Shown here: positions 1 through 8,708 of the stretch, one piece after another
How positions within the stretch are numbered: position 1 is the stretch's first letter
Layout: every line of letters begins with the position of its first letter
Assembly: GCF_900292015.1 (NCBI RefSeq)
Contig: NZ_LR130759.1
Span: 5,208,001-5,272,000 of the forward strand
Direction: 5' to 3'
DNA: 64,000 nt
Origin: Mycobacterium basiliense
GTDB taxonomy: Bacteria; Actinomycetota; Actinomycetes; Mycobacteriales; Mycobacteriaceae
Program-made: the position numbers and the translations under genes
The notes under the pieces: generated by a model
What the model was told of the DNA's origin: nothing
What the model saw: the letters and a program-made list of their open reading frames with translations, nothing else
Database searches by the model: none

Positions 1-298
1 CGACGGCTATCAGCTGGTGATGGCCGGCCACACCCATGGTGGACAACTGTGCCTGCCGATTTATGGTGCCCTGGTCACCAATTGCGGGCTGGATCGCTCC
101 CGGGCCAAGGGCGCATCCCGGTGGGGCGCAAACACGCAACTGCATGTCTCTGCCGGGATAGGCACTTCACCGTTTGCCCCGGCGCGATTCTGCTGCCGAC
201 CCGAGGCCACTCTGCTCACGTTGATCGCCACCCCAATGGGCGGCCGAGACTCGAGTAGCAACCTGGGCCGTTCCCAGCCGACCGCCTCCGTGCGTTGA
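1..298 (+). CDS. Metallophosphoesterase, C-terminal end (partial)
   Basis: This is the 3' end of a gene that enters from upstream; the reading frame begins at base 2. It carries the motif GHTHGGQ near residues 10-16 of the visible part. That is the last metal-binding signature (GH-x-H) of the calcineurin-like metallophosphoesterase superfamily, in which the two histidines bind one of the two active-site metals. The visible tail ends with a low-complexity Ser-rich stretch and TGA at 296-298. By position it matches M. tuberculosis Rv3683. The substrate cannot be told from this fragment. The next gene starts inside its stop codon region, so the two are probably cotranscribed. Confidence 0.85.
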   Translation, partial: DGYQLVMAGHTHGGQLCLPIYGALVTNCGLDRSRAKGASRWGANTQLHVSAGIGTSPFAPARFCCRPEATLLTLIATPMGGRDSSSNLGRSQPTASVR

Positions 299-1443
299 GC
301 GCGCGGACCCGTGTCGCGGGCCGCAGCCTGTCCCGAACCTGGACAGACAATGCGGTCCGCCTGATCGAGGCGGATGCGCGCCGCAGCGCCGACACCCACT
401 TGCTGCGTTACCCCCTGCCATCGGCGTGGTGTAACGATGCCAAGGTCGACCTGTACCTCAAGGACGAGACGACGCACATCACCGGCAGCCTCAAACACCG
501 GCTGGCGCGCTCGCTGTTCCTGTATGCGCTGTGTAACGGCTGGATCGGCGAGGGCACGACCGTGGTGGAGGCGTCATCGGGTTCCACCGCCGTGTCCGAG
601 GCGTACTTTGCGGCCCTGCTGGGGCTGCCGTTCGTCGCGGTGATGCCGGCCGCCACCAGCACCTCCAAGATCGCGCTGATCGAGGCGCAAGGCGGGCGTT
701 GCCATTTCGTGGAGAGCTCGAGTCAGGTCTACGCCGAAGCCGAACGGGTCGCGAACGAGACCGGCGGCCACTACCTGGATCAGTTCACCAATGCAGAACG
801 GGCCACCGACTGGCGCGGCAACAACAACATCGCCGAGTCGATCTACGTCCAAATGCGCGAGGAGAAGCACCCCATTCCAGACTGGATCGTGGTGGGGGCG
901 GGAACTGGCGGCACCAGCGCCACGATCGGGCGCTACATCCGCTACCGACGACACGCAACCCGGCTGTGCGTTGTCGACCCGGAGAATTCCGCGTTCTATC
1001 CCGCCTACGCCGACGCCAAATACGACATCGTCATGCCCAAATCGTCGCGGATCGAAGGCATCGGTCGGCCACGGGTCGAGCCGTCTTTTCTGCCCGGCGT
1101 GGTGGACCGCATGGTCTCGGTCCCCGACGCCGCCTCGATCGCCGCCGCCCGTCATGTCAGTACCGTTCTCGGACGGCGCGTGGGGCCGTCCACGGGCACC
1201 AACCTGTGGGGAGCTTTCGGTCTGCTGGCCGAGATGGTCGCAGAAGGCCGCAGCGGCTCGGTGGTCACCCTGCTCGCCGACAGTGGCGACCGCTACGCCG
1301 ACACCTACTTCAACGACGACTGGGTGAGCGCCCAGGGGATCGATCCGACCGGTCCCGCCCAGGCGCTGGTTGAGTTCGAACGCTCCTGCACTTGGGACGA
1401 TCCCCAACCTGCGGTTTGGCGAGCGGACCGACCGGTGCGATAG
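295..1443 (+). CDS. cds1: PLP-dependent L-cysteine desulfhydrase Cds1 (cysteine synthase family)
   Basis: Fold type II PLP enzyme of the cysteine synthase/cystathionine beta-synthase family, 382 residues from a TTG that overlaps the preceding stop (TTGA). The PLP lysine is in TGSLKHR (K67 in this numbering), the substrate-binding loop is SSGSTAV (about 95-101), and the glycine-rich phosphate-binding loop is GAGTGGT (about 202-208). By synteny it is Rv3684, which has been reported in M. tuberculosis as Cds1, releasing H2S, ammonia and pyruvate from cysteine and affecting respiration. The TTG start is only the longest option; a later start would still keep K67. A tRNA follows 17 bases downstream. 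Confidence 0.88.
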   Translation: MSARTRVAGRSLSRTWTDNAVRLIEADARRSADTHLLRYPLPSAWCNDAKVDLYLKDETTHITGSLKHRLARSLFLYALCNGWIGEGTTVVEASSGSTAVSEAYFAALLGLPFVAVMPAATSTSKIALIEAQGGRCHFVESSSQVYAEAERVANETGGHYLDQFTNAERATDWRGNNNIAESIYVQMREEKHPIPDWIVVGAGTGGTSATIGRYIRYRRHATRLCVVDPENSAFYPAYADAKYDIVMPKSSRIEGIGRPRVEPSFLPGVVDRMVSVPDAASIAAARHVSTVLGRRVGPSTGTNLWGAFGLLAEMVAEGRSGSVVTLLADSGDRYADTYFNDDWVSAQGIDPTGPAQALVEFERSCTWDDPQPAVWRADRPVR

Positions 1444-1460
1444 GCTGTCGTGGCTTCAAG

Positions 1461-1537
<77 letters not shown>

Positions 1538-1550
1538 GTGGATGTCGCAG

Positions 1551-1802
1551 CTAGATGACATGCCAGTGGGTCAGCACGAATAGCACCGAAACCCAACCGG
1601 CGGAGATGACCAGGCCGGCGATCGCCTCGCCGCGGCCGTCATCGGATGTCCTGGATTGAGCCAGCGCGGCGATGGCGCAGATGACACTCAGGACCACCGC
1701 GCCGACCATGCCGAAGGCCAGCGCGGCCGCGGCATAGACGTTCGTGCAACGGGCCGGCGCTGCCTGCGCAGCGGCCCCGGGCTGGTACGAGGTGGCGGCC
1801 AT
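1551..1802 (-). CDS. Small DUF4190-like membrane protein
   Basis: An 83-residue protein starting MAATSYQPG, with a Pro/Ala-rich N-terminus and two hydrophobic segments (about residues 22-47 and 62-80) separated by a short polar stretch ([11 protein letters not shown]). This layout, with [10 protein letters not shown] between the segments, is typical of DUF4190-type two-helix membrane proteins. The ATG at 1800-1802 is chosen because AAGGGA lies about nine bases upstream; another in-frame ATG at 1820 has no Shine-Dalgarno sequence. It lies convergent with the tRNA and downstream of cyp137. Function is unknown. Confidence 0.7.
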   Translation of the reverse strand: MAATSYQPGAAAQAAPARCTNVYAAAALAFGMVGAVVLSVICAIAALAQSRTSDDGRGEAIAGLVISAGWVSVLFVLTHWHVI

Positions 1803-1872
1803 ATCGGCAGTTCCCTTCATGGTGGACGGTCCGGTCACTGCGATGAGGATCGGAGTAGGCCCTTTGAAGGTT

Positions 1873-3243
1873 CTAAAAGGATTCTTGAAGTCGGGGCCGA
1901 AACCGCACTCGGGTGCCGTGGCGGGGGGCCAGCATGATGGAACGCCGCACGATGCGTTCCGGACTTTCCTCGACGGCGCTGAACTCACCCTCGCGTAACA
2001 GCACGTGCAATACGGTGACCAGCTCCCGCATCGAAAAGGCCGCGCCCAGGCAACGTTTGACGCCCCCTCCGAACGGAACCCAGGCATAGGTTTGGGGGCG
2101 AGCGCCCAGGAACCGCTCGGGACGGAACGCATTGGGATGCTGGTAGATCGCCGGGTTGCGGTTAATGGCGATGATGTGGACGACGATTCGGGTTCCCGCG
2201 TCGACCAGGTAGCCGCCAATTGGGAACGGTTGCGCGGCGACACGGGCGGTAAATGGCGCGGGGGGCCGGACCCGCAACGTCTCGTTGATCACCGCCGTGG
2301 TGAAGGCTTCCGCCCCCACCGCGGCCTCCTGCTGCACCCGCCGCAGCGCATCGGGGTGATGCAGCAACAAGTCGAAGGCCCAGGCCAGCGTGGTTGCGGT
2401 GGTTTCATGCCCCGCCAGTATCAACGTGATCAGATCATCGCGAATCTCGTTATCCGACAACCGTTCACCGTTGTCGCCCCGCCCTTGCAGGAGCAACGCG
2501 AGAATGTCGCGTTGCTCGCCCAGGCACGGGTCGTTGCGCCGGAGCGCAATCAGCGGCATCACCACGTCGTTGATCGCCTTGTTGGCCCGCGCCCGTTGTG
2601 GCCATACCCGCAACGCGCCCGCCCGGCGCAACGCATACCGGACGGTCAATTGCTCGGAAACGCCGAGGTTCAGTAGACGTTCGAAAGGTCGACCCAGTTG
2701 CCGCACCTCGTCGGGATCTTCGACACCAAAGATGACCTTGACGATCACGTCCAACATCAGTGCCCGCGCCGCCTGCAGTAATTCGAACGGACGGTCCACG
2801 GGCCAACCGCGCATGGCCGCGCGGGTGGACTCCTCGATCACCGGCACATAACCGCTGAGTGCTGGGCCGTGCAAGGGCGGTGTGAGTAATTTGCGTCGCC
2901 GAAGATGCTCCGGCTCCTCTTGGACGAACATCGATCCGGATCCGTAGATCGCCGCCGCGGGTCCCACCCCCTCCCCACCGAGCAGTACGTCAACCGGTGC
3001 GGTGAAAACCTCCTTTGCCAGTGCGGGGTCGGAAACGATTGCGACATCACCCAAACTGAGGATCGGCATGGTCATGATCGGCCCATAACGTCGGATCAAC
3101 CGCAGCATTCGCCGCTCGCCACCCACCAGATAGCCAAGCGCGTACGCCGCGGCAAAGGCCGTGCGGAGCCGGCGGGGGGCGGGTAGGCCGGGAGGTCGGC
3201 CCCCGCTGTGCCGTGCGCGTGCCGAAGGCTCGGATACAGCCAC
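1873..3243 (-). CDS. cyp137: Cytochrome P450 CYP137
   Basis: A 456-residue cytochrome P450. The visible signatures are the I-helix AGHETT (277-282, oxygen activation), the ExxR pair in ETLR (E321/R324), and the haem-thiolate loop FGGGVKRCLG with the axial cysteine at residue 398. The length and the hydrophobic N-terminus resemble the CYP135/137/138 group of mycobacteria. Gene order places it as Rv3685c (cyp137). The start is GTG at 3241-3243. The substrate of CYP137 is unknown; family members oxidise hydrophobic substrates with electrons from ferredoxin or reductase partners. No ferredoxin gene is adjacent. Confidence 0.93.
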   Translation of the reverse strand: MAVSEPSARARHSGGRPPGLPAPRRLRTAFAAAYALGYLVGGERRMLRLIRRYGPIMTMPILSLGDVAIVSDPALAKEVFTAPVDVLLGGEGVGPAAAIYGSGSMFVQEEPEHLRRRKLLTPPLHGPALSGYVPVIEESTRAAMRGWPVDRPFELLQAARALMLDVIVKVIFGVEDPDEVRQLGRPFERLLNLGVSEQLTVRYALRRAGALRVWPQRARANKAINDVVMPLIALRRNDPCLGEQRDILALLLQGRGDNGERLSDNEIRDDLITLILAGHETTATTLAWAFDLLLHHPDALRRVQQEAAVGAEAFTTAVINETLRVRPPAPFTARVAAQPFPIGGYLVDAGTRIVVHIIAINRNPAIYQHPNAFRPERFLGARPQTYAWVPFGGGVKRCLGAAFSMRELVTVLHVLLREGEFSAVEESPERIVRRSIMLAPRHGTRVRFRPRLQESF

Positions 3244-3330
3244 ACCGACGACACAACACGGCCCTCCCGGTTAGGTCAAGGCCGCCACCGCGCCGCCGGC
3301 GGGTCACAGAGATCCGAACCAGTAGCGTGC

Positions 3331-3624
3331 TTACGCGCAGTCTGCGCAGACCAACCGCTTGCCATTGGCGTGGCGCAAACGGCTGCGATGCTGCACCAAA
3401 AAGCAACAAGAGCAGGTGAACTCATCGGCGCGCTGCGGAATCACGCTCGCCGACAGTTCTTCTCCGGATAGATCTGCGCCGGGCAGCTCGAAGTAGGAGG
3501 CATCGTTGGGATCGTCGTCGACGACCGTGGCAGATTTGGACATCGATGGGGCCAACTCGCGCAGGGGCGTCCCAGAAGAGTCGTCGGAAACACGGCGCGC
3601 GTCGTAGTCGCTGGCGGTGGACAT
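3331..3624 (-). CDS. DUF4193 zinc-binding protein (Rv3686c-like)
   Basis: A 97-residue acidic protein, MSTASDYDARR..., of the actinobacterial DUF4193 family. Diagnostic elements are FELPGADLSGEEL in the middle and a C-terminal treble-clef-like zinc site built from CSCC and CADC, with HRSRL between them. The start at 3622-3624 is preceded by AGGAGA eight bases upstream, whereas the longer reading frame has no such site. Family members are small, soluble and conserved in mycobacteria; their role is unknown. It lies upstream of cyp137 on the same strand, separated by 87 bases. Confidence 0.88.
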   Translation of the reverse strand: MSTASDYDARRVSDDSSGTPLRELAPSMSKSATVVDDDPNDASYFELPGADLSGEELSASVIPQRADEFTCSCCFLVQHRSRLRHANGKRLVCADCA

Positions 3625-3700
3625 GAGCACTTTCTCCTGACTGTGGTCCCCGGGCCCCACGACTCAACCGCGATCACCCGTGGGTCAGGCAGTACCCCGA

Positions 3701-3979
3701 TCAGAGACCGGCCACACCCATTGCGGCCGCGGAACCGCTGCGGCCGGACTTCCGCACTGGGCCACGCGACTTCCAGACCAAGCCGATCCACGGCGAAATA
3801 ACGGCAAGTACCAGGGCCGCGACGGCCACCGACGCATGGCCGGTGGCCAGTCCAACAAGCCCTATCAGCAGCCCGAGTGCCCAGGTAGCCGCCACTATCA
3901 TGCCGGGAACACTGAAACTGTCTTCGGCCAGTTTGCCGGGGCCTGCGGGGCCGGCCGTTGCCCGGACGCGGTAAACCAT
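3701..3979 (-). CDS. Small two-helix membrane protein, hypothetical
   Basis: A 92-residue protein beginning MVYRVRATAGPAG with two closely spaced hydrophobic segments (about residues 25-47 and 50-68) and a basic tail (KSRGPVRKSGRSG) that should face the cytoplasm. The ATG at 3977-3979 has GGGAGT just upstream; the longer reading frame has no better start. I do not recognise a family. It is on the same strand as the DUF4193 gene, with 76 bases between them, and is divergent from the isochorismatase-type gene. Confidence 0.6.
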   Translation of the reverse strand: MVYRVRATAGPAGPGKLAEDSFSVPGMIVAATWALGLLIGLVGLATGHASVAVAALVLAVISPWIGLVWKSRGPVRKSGRSGSAAAMGVAGL

Positions 3980-4207
3980 GCGCACTCCCGATATCGATTG
4001 CGGACCGCCACGATCTGGCACTGGCCAGCCGACCTCACACGCGCGCATACCCGCACGTCCTTACCTCAAACCTGTATACATTCGCAACCGGCGTGGCGCC
4101 TACCAAGTTGCTGTGAAATCGCTACTGACCTGCGTCCTGCTGTCACTGCTCCCAACATCGCTTGCGGATCCGCGGTTGTCGGCCACCGGGTGGGGTATTA
4201 CTCGTCA

Positions 4208-4747
4208 ATGAGCGATACCGCGCTGCTGGTCATCGACATGTTCAATGACTATCGACACCCCGATGCTGAACAGCTTGCGACCAACGTCGCCGCCATCATC
4301 GATCCGCTGGTCTCCCTGATCGGCAACGCCGAACACCACGGAGGCGTGGATCTCATCTACGTCAACGACAACCGCGGCGACTTCACCGCCGATCATCATG
4401 CGATCATTTCAGCGGCGCTGGACGGCGAACGTCCCGACTTGGTCCGGCCGCTGATCCCTAAATCCGGCTGCCCGACAATCACCAAGGTCCGCCACAGCGT
4501 TTTCTATTCCACCGCACTGGAGTACCTGCTGCATCGCTTGAACACGCGGCGCGTCATACTGACCGGCCAAGTCACCGAGCAATGCATTCTGTACAGCGCA
4601 CTCGACGGCTACATCCGCCACTATGACGTGATAGTTCCCCCCGATGCGGTTGCCCACATCGACAACGAATTGGGTGCCGCGGCACTAAAGATGATGCAGC
4701 GCAACATGCGCGCCGAGCTGTTGGCCGCGAATCGCTGTCTGCTGTGA
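4208..4747 (+). CDS. Isochorismatase-family cysteine hydrolase
   Basis: A 179-residue alpha/beta hydrolase of the isochorismatase/nicotinamidase superfamily. The catalytic triad is visible: D10 in LLVIDMFND, K93 in TITKVRHSVF and the nucleophile C126 in VTEQCILYS. The oxyanion cis-peptide lies just before the cysteine (TGQVTEQ). Length is typical for a single-domain member. The family cleaves amide or ether bonds of small molecules such as nicotinamide or N-carbamoyl compounds; the substrate here cannot be assigned. There is no clear Shine-Dalgarno sequence before the ATG. The gene faces the phosphoesterase gene at 4770 tail to tail. Confidence 0.9.
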   Translation: MSDTALLVIDMFNDYRHPDAEQLATNVAAIIDPLVSLIGNAEHHGGVDLIYVNDNRGDFTADHHAIISAALDGERPDLVRPLIPKSGCPTITKVRHSVFYSTALEYLLHRLNTRRVILTGQVTEQCILYSALDGYIRHYDVIVPPDAVAHIDNELGAAALKMMQRNMRAELLAANRCLL

Positions 4748-4769
4748 GAGGACCGGTGCCGCTGCCGCG

Positions 4770-5534
4770 CTAGACGCGATCTAGGTCGACGACGAGCGCC
4801 CTGTGATCGGAGATCGGCTGCCGCTCGGCGACCGCAGCCTGGGCACAAAGACCGTCGTCGTCGGTCACGATGTGGTCGAGTTGCCGGTCGGGGATCGAGG
4901 CCGGAAATGTTGCCGCCGTCGCCAACGGCCGCATCCGTGTGTAGCGATGTACGGCACCCGGGGTGAGGTTGAGGTCCCCGGTGAGCAACCGCGGTCCGGG
5001 CAGGGCGCGCAGATCGTGAATCAGCCGCCGCAACTGCCACCGGTTCCATCCGGGCACAAACGATAGGTGGGTATTAGCCACCGTCATCCAACCCAACGGG
5101 GTGTCCAACCGCGCAATGACCGCCGCCCGTGGCTCCTCGTCGATCATCTTCACCTTGTTGGGCCCAGGCAAATACATCGGAAACCGAGCCCGGATTCGAG
5201 GCAACCGCACCACCTGCCAGCTGGCAGCCCAGTAGCGGGACAGCAGCGCAATGCCATAGGCCGCCGTCCCGGGTTGTTCCCGGCCGGTAACGGCCATCCA
5301 GGTCGCTCCCGGTGTCCCCGAAATCGCGGCGACGAACCGGTGGTCCACCGCGCTCATCGCCTCGGCAGCGGCAGCGGTGAGATCGGCATTGCCGGAACGA
5401 GGTTGGTCGACGTCGACTTCCTGCAGCGCCAGCACGTCGGGGTCGAGCCGTCGCACACTGTCGCGCAGCCGCCGCAGATCCACCCCGTCGTCGACGGTGC
5501 GGCCGTGCAGAATGTTGAACGTCGCCACCCGCAC
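4770..5534 (-). CDS. Endonuclease/exonuclease/phosphatase (EEP) family phosphoesterase
   Basis: A 254-residue EEP-fold protein, the last gene of the five-gene minus-strand operon. Motifs in order: TFNIL (residue 5), LQEVD with the metal-binding Glu (about 38-41), LSRY, NTHLS (about 154-158), GDLNL (about 181-185, Asp/Asn pair) and SDHRAL with the catalytic His near the C-terminus. The fold covers DNA-repair nucleases, inositol-polyphosphate phosphatases and sphingomyelinases. There is no signal peptide. The GTG start lies two bases after the stop of the methyltransferase gene, so translation is probably coupled. Context argues for a phosphodiesterase acting on the product of the pathway rather than on DNA, but this is inference. 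Confidence 0.88.
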   Translation of the reverse strand: MRVATFNILHGRTVDDGVDLRRLRDSVRRLDPDVLALQEVDVDQPRSGNADLTAAAAEAMSAVDHRFVAAISGTPGATWMAVTGREQPGTAAYGIALLSRYWAASWQVVRLPRIRARFPMYLPGPNKVKMIDEEPRAAVIARLDTPLGWMTVANTHLSFVPGWNRWQLRRLIHDLRALPGPRLLTGDLNLTPGAVHRYTRMRPLATAATFPASIPDRQLDHIVTDDDGLCAQAAVAERQPISDHRALVVDLDRV

Positions 5535-5536
5535 GG

Positions 5537-6166
5537 CTAGTCCTGCGCCCCGGGCACCCGCTCGCGGGCCGCCACGGACCGAGCGGCACCCGTGTCGAAC
5601 ACTTCCACGATCACGTCACTGTCGCGGTAGCGACCGAGCGATTTCAGGCCGGGTGTGGCGGCGATGATCGCGTGGGCCACATCCCCGGTCAGCGGATAGT
5701 CGGCCACCCGGTGGCGCCAGTGCGCGGCGAGGACGGCGGCACCGGCGGGCAGTCGAGCGCATTCCCGCCGCAGCACCATGGCCAGCGCGTCGGCCGTCAA
5801 GTAGTAGGCGATCTCACTGAGCACGAGCAGATCGAACGGACCGGCCGGCCAGGCATCGTCCAGCGACGCGCACAGCAGTGTCACCCGCTCCCGGCAGCTG
5901 GCGTGCCGAAGCCGCGCGTCGGCCGTTCGGAGGGCGGCGTCAGCCACGTCTATCGCGGTGACGTGATCGCAGCGCAGCGCCAGCAGCTCGGTCAATGCGC
6001 CGATGGAGCATCCGGGTTCGAACGCATGGCGATACCGCCGATCGGGCAGCAGGGCCAGGGTGATCGCGTACTTGCGTTGGTCATACCACCGTGACGAGAG
6101 CAACCACGGATCCTCAGCATGGGCATACATTCGATCAAAATACGCATCAGGCAGCCGCGTGGTCAT
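5537..6166 (-). CDS. NodS-like SAM-dependent methyltransferase
   Basis: A 209-residue class I methyltransferase. The N-terminal pattern FDRMYAHAEDPW...RWYDQRKYAITLALLP followed by FEPGCSIGALT (SAM motif I) is that of the NodS family, whose founding member N-methylates the deacetylated end of rhizobial chitooligosaccharides. The motif II acidic residue is in VTAIDVAD and the post-motif is LSEIAYYL. The ATG at 6164-6166 overlaps the stop of the upstream PIG-L gene (ATGA). A longer reading frame exists but would run into that gene. The likely substrate is an amino group exposed by the neighbouring deacetylase (inference). Confidence 0.9.
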   Translation of the reverse strand: MTTRLPDAYFDRMYAHAEDPWLLSSRWYDQRKYAITLALLPDRRYRHAFEPGCSIGALTELLALRCDHVTAIDVADAALRTADARLRHASCRERVTLLCASLDDAWPAGPFDLLVLSEIAYYLTADALAMVLRRECARLPAGAAVLAAHWRHRVADYPLTGDVAHAIIAATPGLKSLGRYRDSDVIVEVFDTGAARSVAARERVPGAQD

Positions 6167-6882
6167 CGAAAGACCATCTCCCCCACCGCGATCAGCCGAT
6201 CCAGCACGAACGCCGGCAGCACCGGCCCGGCACCCTCCGCCGGTTCGAACTGGCTGCCGAAGCAGCGTGCGGCCTCCCGCTTGCGCGCAATCGCCCAGCG
6301 GGACAAAGCTATCGAGAAGCCATCGCTCCACGGAACCACCGGCTCCGCGGGAATCGCCCAGTGCCACATCCATACCGGATACTCCAGCAGCACGACACCC
6401 GTGCGTCGGCAGGCCCGGTCGGCGGCGCGTCCCACCGCTTCATGGTCGGGATGCCCGTCACCACGCCAGGTCGCCGCGCACCATGTCCCGGGTCCGACAT
6501 TCTCGAGCAACCGCGTAAGCCGATCGGTAAGCCGATGCTCGTGCTCGGCCAGTTGCCCGTCGGGCAGACTCAACGAAATGATCGACGAGACTCCCAGGAT
6601 AGCGGCGGCCCTGCGCAGTTCCCGTCGACGCACCGCTTCCAGACGGATTCGCGCCGGCGCGGGCGCGCCGGGGCGGGCGGCACCGCCGTCACTCGCCGAG
6701 ACCAGCTGAACATCGATACCCGATGCGGACAGTTGCGCGATGGTGGCGCCCAGGCCCAGCGTCTCGTCGTCCGGGTGGGGTGCCACCACGACGAGCCTCG
6801 TGCACTCCCCCAGATCCAGCGTCGGCAGCGTCTCGGCCGACAGCCACTCCCGCATCGATGTTCCGCCGTCGACCAACGGCAT
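6163..6882 (-). CDS. PIG-L (LmbE) family zinc deacetylase
   Basis: A 239-residue member of the PIG-L/LmbE family. The zinc and catalytic signature APHPDDE is at residues 34-40, and the third zinc ligand is in GDGHPDHEA. Relatives are MshB (GlcNAc-Ins deacetylase), Mca (mycothiol amidase) and eukaryotic GlcNAc-PI deacetylase, all of which remove N-acyl groups from sugars. The start is uncertain: ATG at 6882 is used here, a TTG at 6924 would overlap the acyl-CoA dehydrogenase gene, and a third ATG lies at 6855. The gene is sandwiched between the acyl-CoA-dehydrogenase-like and methyltransferase genes, with ATGA overlap to the latter. Confidence 0.9.
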   Translation of the reverse strand: MPLVDGGTSMREWLSAETLPTLDLGECTRLVVVAPHPDDETLGLGATIAQLSASGIDVQLVSASDGGAARPGAPAPARIRLEAVRRRELRRAAAILGVSSIISLSLPDGQLAEHEHRLTDRLTRLLENVGPGTWCAATWRGDGHPDHEAVGRAADRACRRTGVVLLEYPVWMWHWAIPAEPVVPWSDGFSIALSRWAIARKREAARCFGSQFEPAEGAGPVLPAFVLDRLIAVGEMVFR

Positions 6883-6901
6883 GGCCGCGAGCCGAGCAGC
6901 A

Positions 6902-7876
6902 TTAGTAGGCGGTGGGGGTCTCAACGTGTCCTCGTCCCGGCCGCCCGGCTAGACGTCCGAGTTCAGCTAGGTCCCGCTCGGCGTGGCTTTGCCGGATATA
7001 GATGGTGAGATCGGCCACCCGCTGGGCGTGGCGGCCATCTTGGCACAGTGGGCCCGGCCCCAGGGCCCGGCCAGTCCGGGTGATGGCCTCGTCGACGGCA
7101 TGTTCGACGATGGCGCGGGTCCGCCGGGCCAACAACTGGGCGGTGCCGGCACGATCGAATGGATCGCAGTCGATTTGCTCTGCGGCTCTGGCCAGCATCG
7201 CGTCACCGGCGGCAAGCGCGGCATCCACGGCGCCCAGGTGGGCCAACGCATACGCGTCGGCGGACTGACTGCCGGCACACCGATAGAGCGGGTCGGCAAC
7301 GCGACGCGCACCGCCCAGCCAGCATGCGGCCACCCCGATGGCGCCATGCCAGAACCCGGGTCGGTCCAGATAAGCGTCGGGCTCGCCCACTGCGACCGCG
7401 TGCACATTGGTGAACTGCACCGACCGTGTGTCGCTACCGGCCATCCCCGGGTTCCACCACGTGCTGGGCAAGGGTTTGACGGCGGGATCGGTGACCGTTA
7501 CCGCGAACAAGCCCCGTTTGCCCTCCTCGACATGCGCGGTAACCAGCGCATTGGTGCAGAAGCCGGCGCCCGAGCACCACACCTTGGTGCCCGTGAGAAG
7601 GAACTCGTCCCCGGCGATATGACCCGCTGTCAGAGTCGTGTCCGCCGCTTCGGCGGCCCATACCCCCCACAATTGACCGGGCTGCGGCGGCTTTCCGCCC
7701 AGCTCGTTGAGTATTGCGCATGCATCGGCGTGGGCTTCGGCGATGCGGGCCGCCGCGATGTCCTCCTCGGCCAGGTGCACTAGCTGGTGCCAGCGATCCC
7801 CCGTGCGCCCCGATGCCGGCAGCGGCAACTCCAGCCGCCCCGATTCCAGCCAGTGCTGAACCAACCCGGCCGTCAC
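6902..7876 (-). CDS. Acyl-CoA dehydrogenase-like flavoprotein (short form)
   Basis: A 324-residue protein with the core of the acyl-CoA dehydrogenase fold: a beta-domain with LTGTKVWCSGAG (about 94-105, flavin contact) and FTNVHA, then a helical C-terminal domain. It is shorter than the usual 380-400 residues and lacks most of the N-terminal helical domain. It may act on a carrier- or sugar-bound acyl chain, or have lost dehydrogenation. The GTG start overlaps the glycosyltransferase stop (GTGA). It lies between the glycosyltransferase and deacetylase genes in the same operon. The catalytic base could not be placed with certainty by eye. Confidence 0.85.
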   Translation of the reverse strand: MTAGLVQHWLESGRLELPLPASGRTGDRWHQLVHLAEEDIAAARIAEAHADACAILNELGGKPPQPGQLWGVWAAEAADTTLTAGHIAGDEFLLTGTKVWCSGAGFCTNALVTAHVEEGKRGLFAVTVTDPAVKPLPSTWWNPGMAGSDTRSVQFTNVHAVAVGEPDAYLDRPGFWHGAIGVAACWLGGARRVADPLYRCAGSQSADAYALAHLGAVDAALAAGDAMLARAAEQIDCDPFDRAGTAQLLARRTRAIVEHAVDEAITRTGRALGPGPLCQDGRHAQRVADLTIYIRQSHAERDLAELGRLAGRPGRGHVETPTAY

Positions 7877-8586
7877 GCGACGTCTCCCGATCTGCTGGCA
7901 AGTCGGCGCAGGTGATCGGCGAACCCGCGCGGCGCCCGGCCGCGAGCGCGAGCCGACGTGACGACCGACAGCCTCGGGTCGCGATGAATGCGGTAGCCGG
8001 CACGTTCGAATCGCGCAACCAAGTCGACGTCCTCGCCGGTGGGTAGCGCGCGAAAGCCTCCGACCCGCCAGTATGCATGGGCGCTGAAACCCATGTTGGC
8101 ACCGTGAATATGGTCGTGCTCACCGTCGCCACGCGTGTCGTATGCCCGCAGGTAGCGGAGTACCACGTGCGGCGGGCGCCGCCGCCAATCGACCACCCGA
8201 ACCACGCCCAGCGTCATGTCGGCGCCGGCGGCCAGTTGCCGGGCCAGCCAGTCGGGGTCCACCCGGCTGTCAGCATCGGTGGTGGCATACCAGATCTTGT
8301 CCACGCCCCCACACAACGAGCTGGCGTAGTTGAATCCGGCCGCACGCGCCGCGCCGACATTGCGCGCCTCGACGCAAACAAAGTGCACATCGGAGCCGTA
8401 CCTCCCGGCCAACTGCGCACTGCCGTCCGCACTCGCGTCGAGCACCACCACGATGTGCACCGGAATCTGGACACACAGCGCGGCGGTGACGACGCAGCGC
8501 AGGCAGGACGGCAAGTGCGCCTGCTCGTTGTGGGCGGGAATCACCACGGCAGCCCGATGATAACTACGCGGCGCTGCTGCTGACAT
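7873..8586 (-). CDS. Family 2 glycosyltransferase
   Basis: A 237-residue GT-A fold glycosyltransferase, first gene of the operon. It shows VVIPAHNEQAHL at 14-25, the substrate loop RNVGAARAAGF, the metal/nucleotide DxD in TTDADSRVD (D104, D106) and an acceptor-side GEDVDL motif near residue 190. No membrane helices are present, so it is probably cytosolic or peripheral. It is followed without a gap by the acyl-CoA-dehydrogenase-like, PIG-L, NodS-like and EEP genes. Together they suggest transfer of an N-acetylated sugar that is then deacetylated and methylated. Donor and acceptor are unknown. Confidence 0.92.
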   Translation of the reverse strand: MSAAAPRSYHRAAVVIPAHNEQAHLPSCLRCVVTAALCVQIPVHIVVVLDASADGSAQLAGRYGSDVHFVCVEARNVGAARAAGFNYASSLCGGVDKIWYATTDADSRVDPDWLARQLAAGADMTLGVVRVVDWRRRPPHVVLRYLRAYDTRGDGEHDHIHGANMGFSAHAYWRVGGFRALPTGEDVDLVARFERAGYRIHRDPRLSVVTSARARGRAPRGFADHLRRLASRSGDVA

Positions 8587-8708
8587 GGCTTGCTAATTGC
8601 CCGTTTTCGTCGCACTTGAAACGGCGTCCCTCGCTTGTGTCGAGGCAGCAGGTTGCCATCACCTGTCGCGGGGTATGCCTTAATCCACTATGACTGTGCT
8701 GATCCGCT

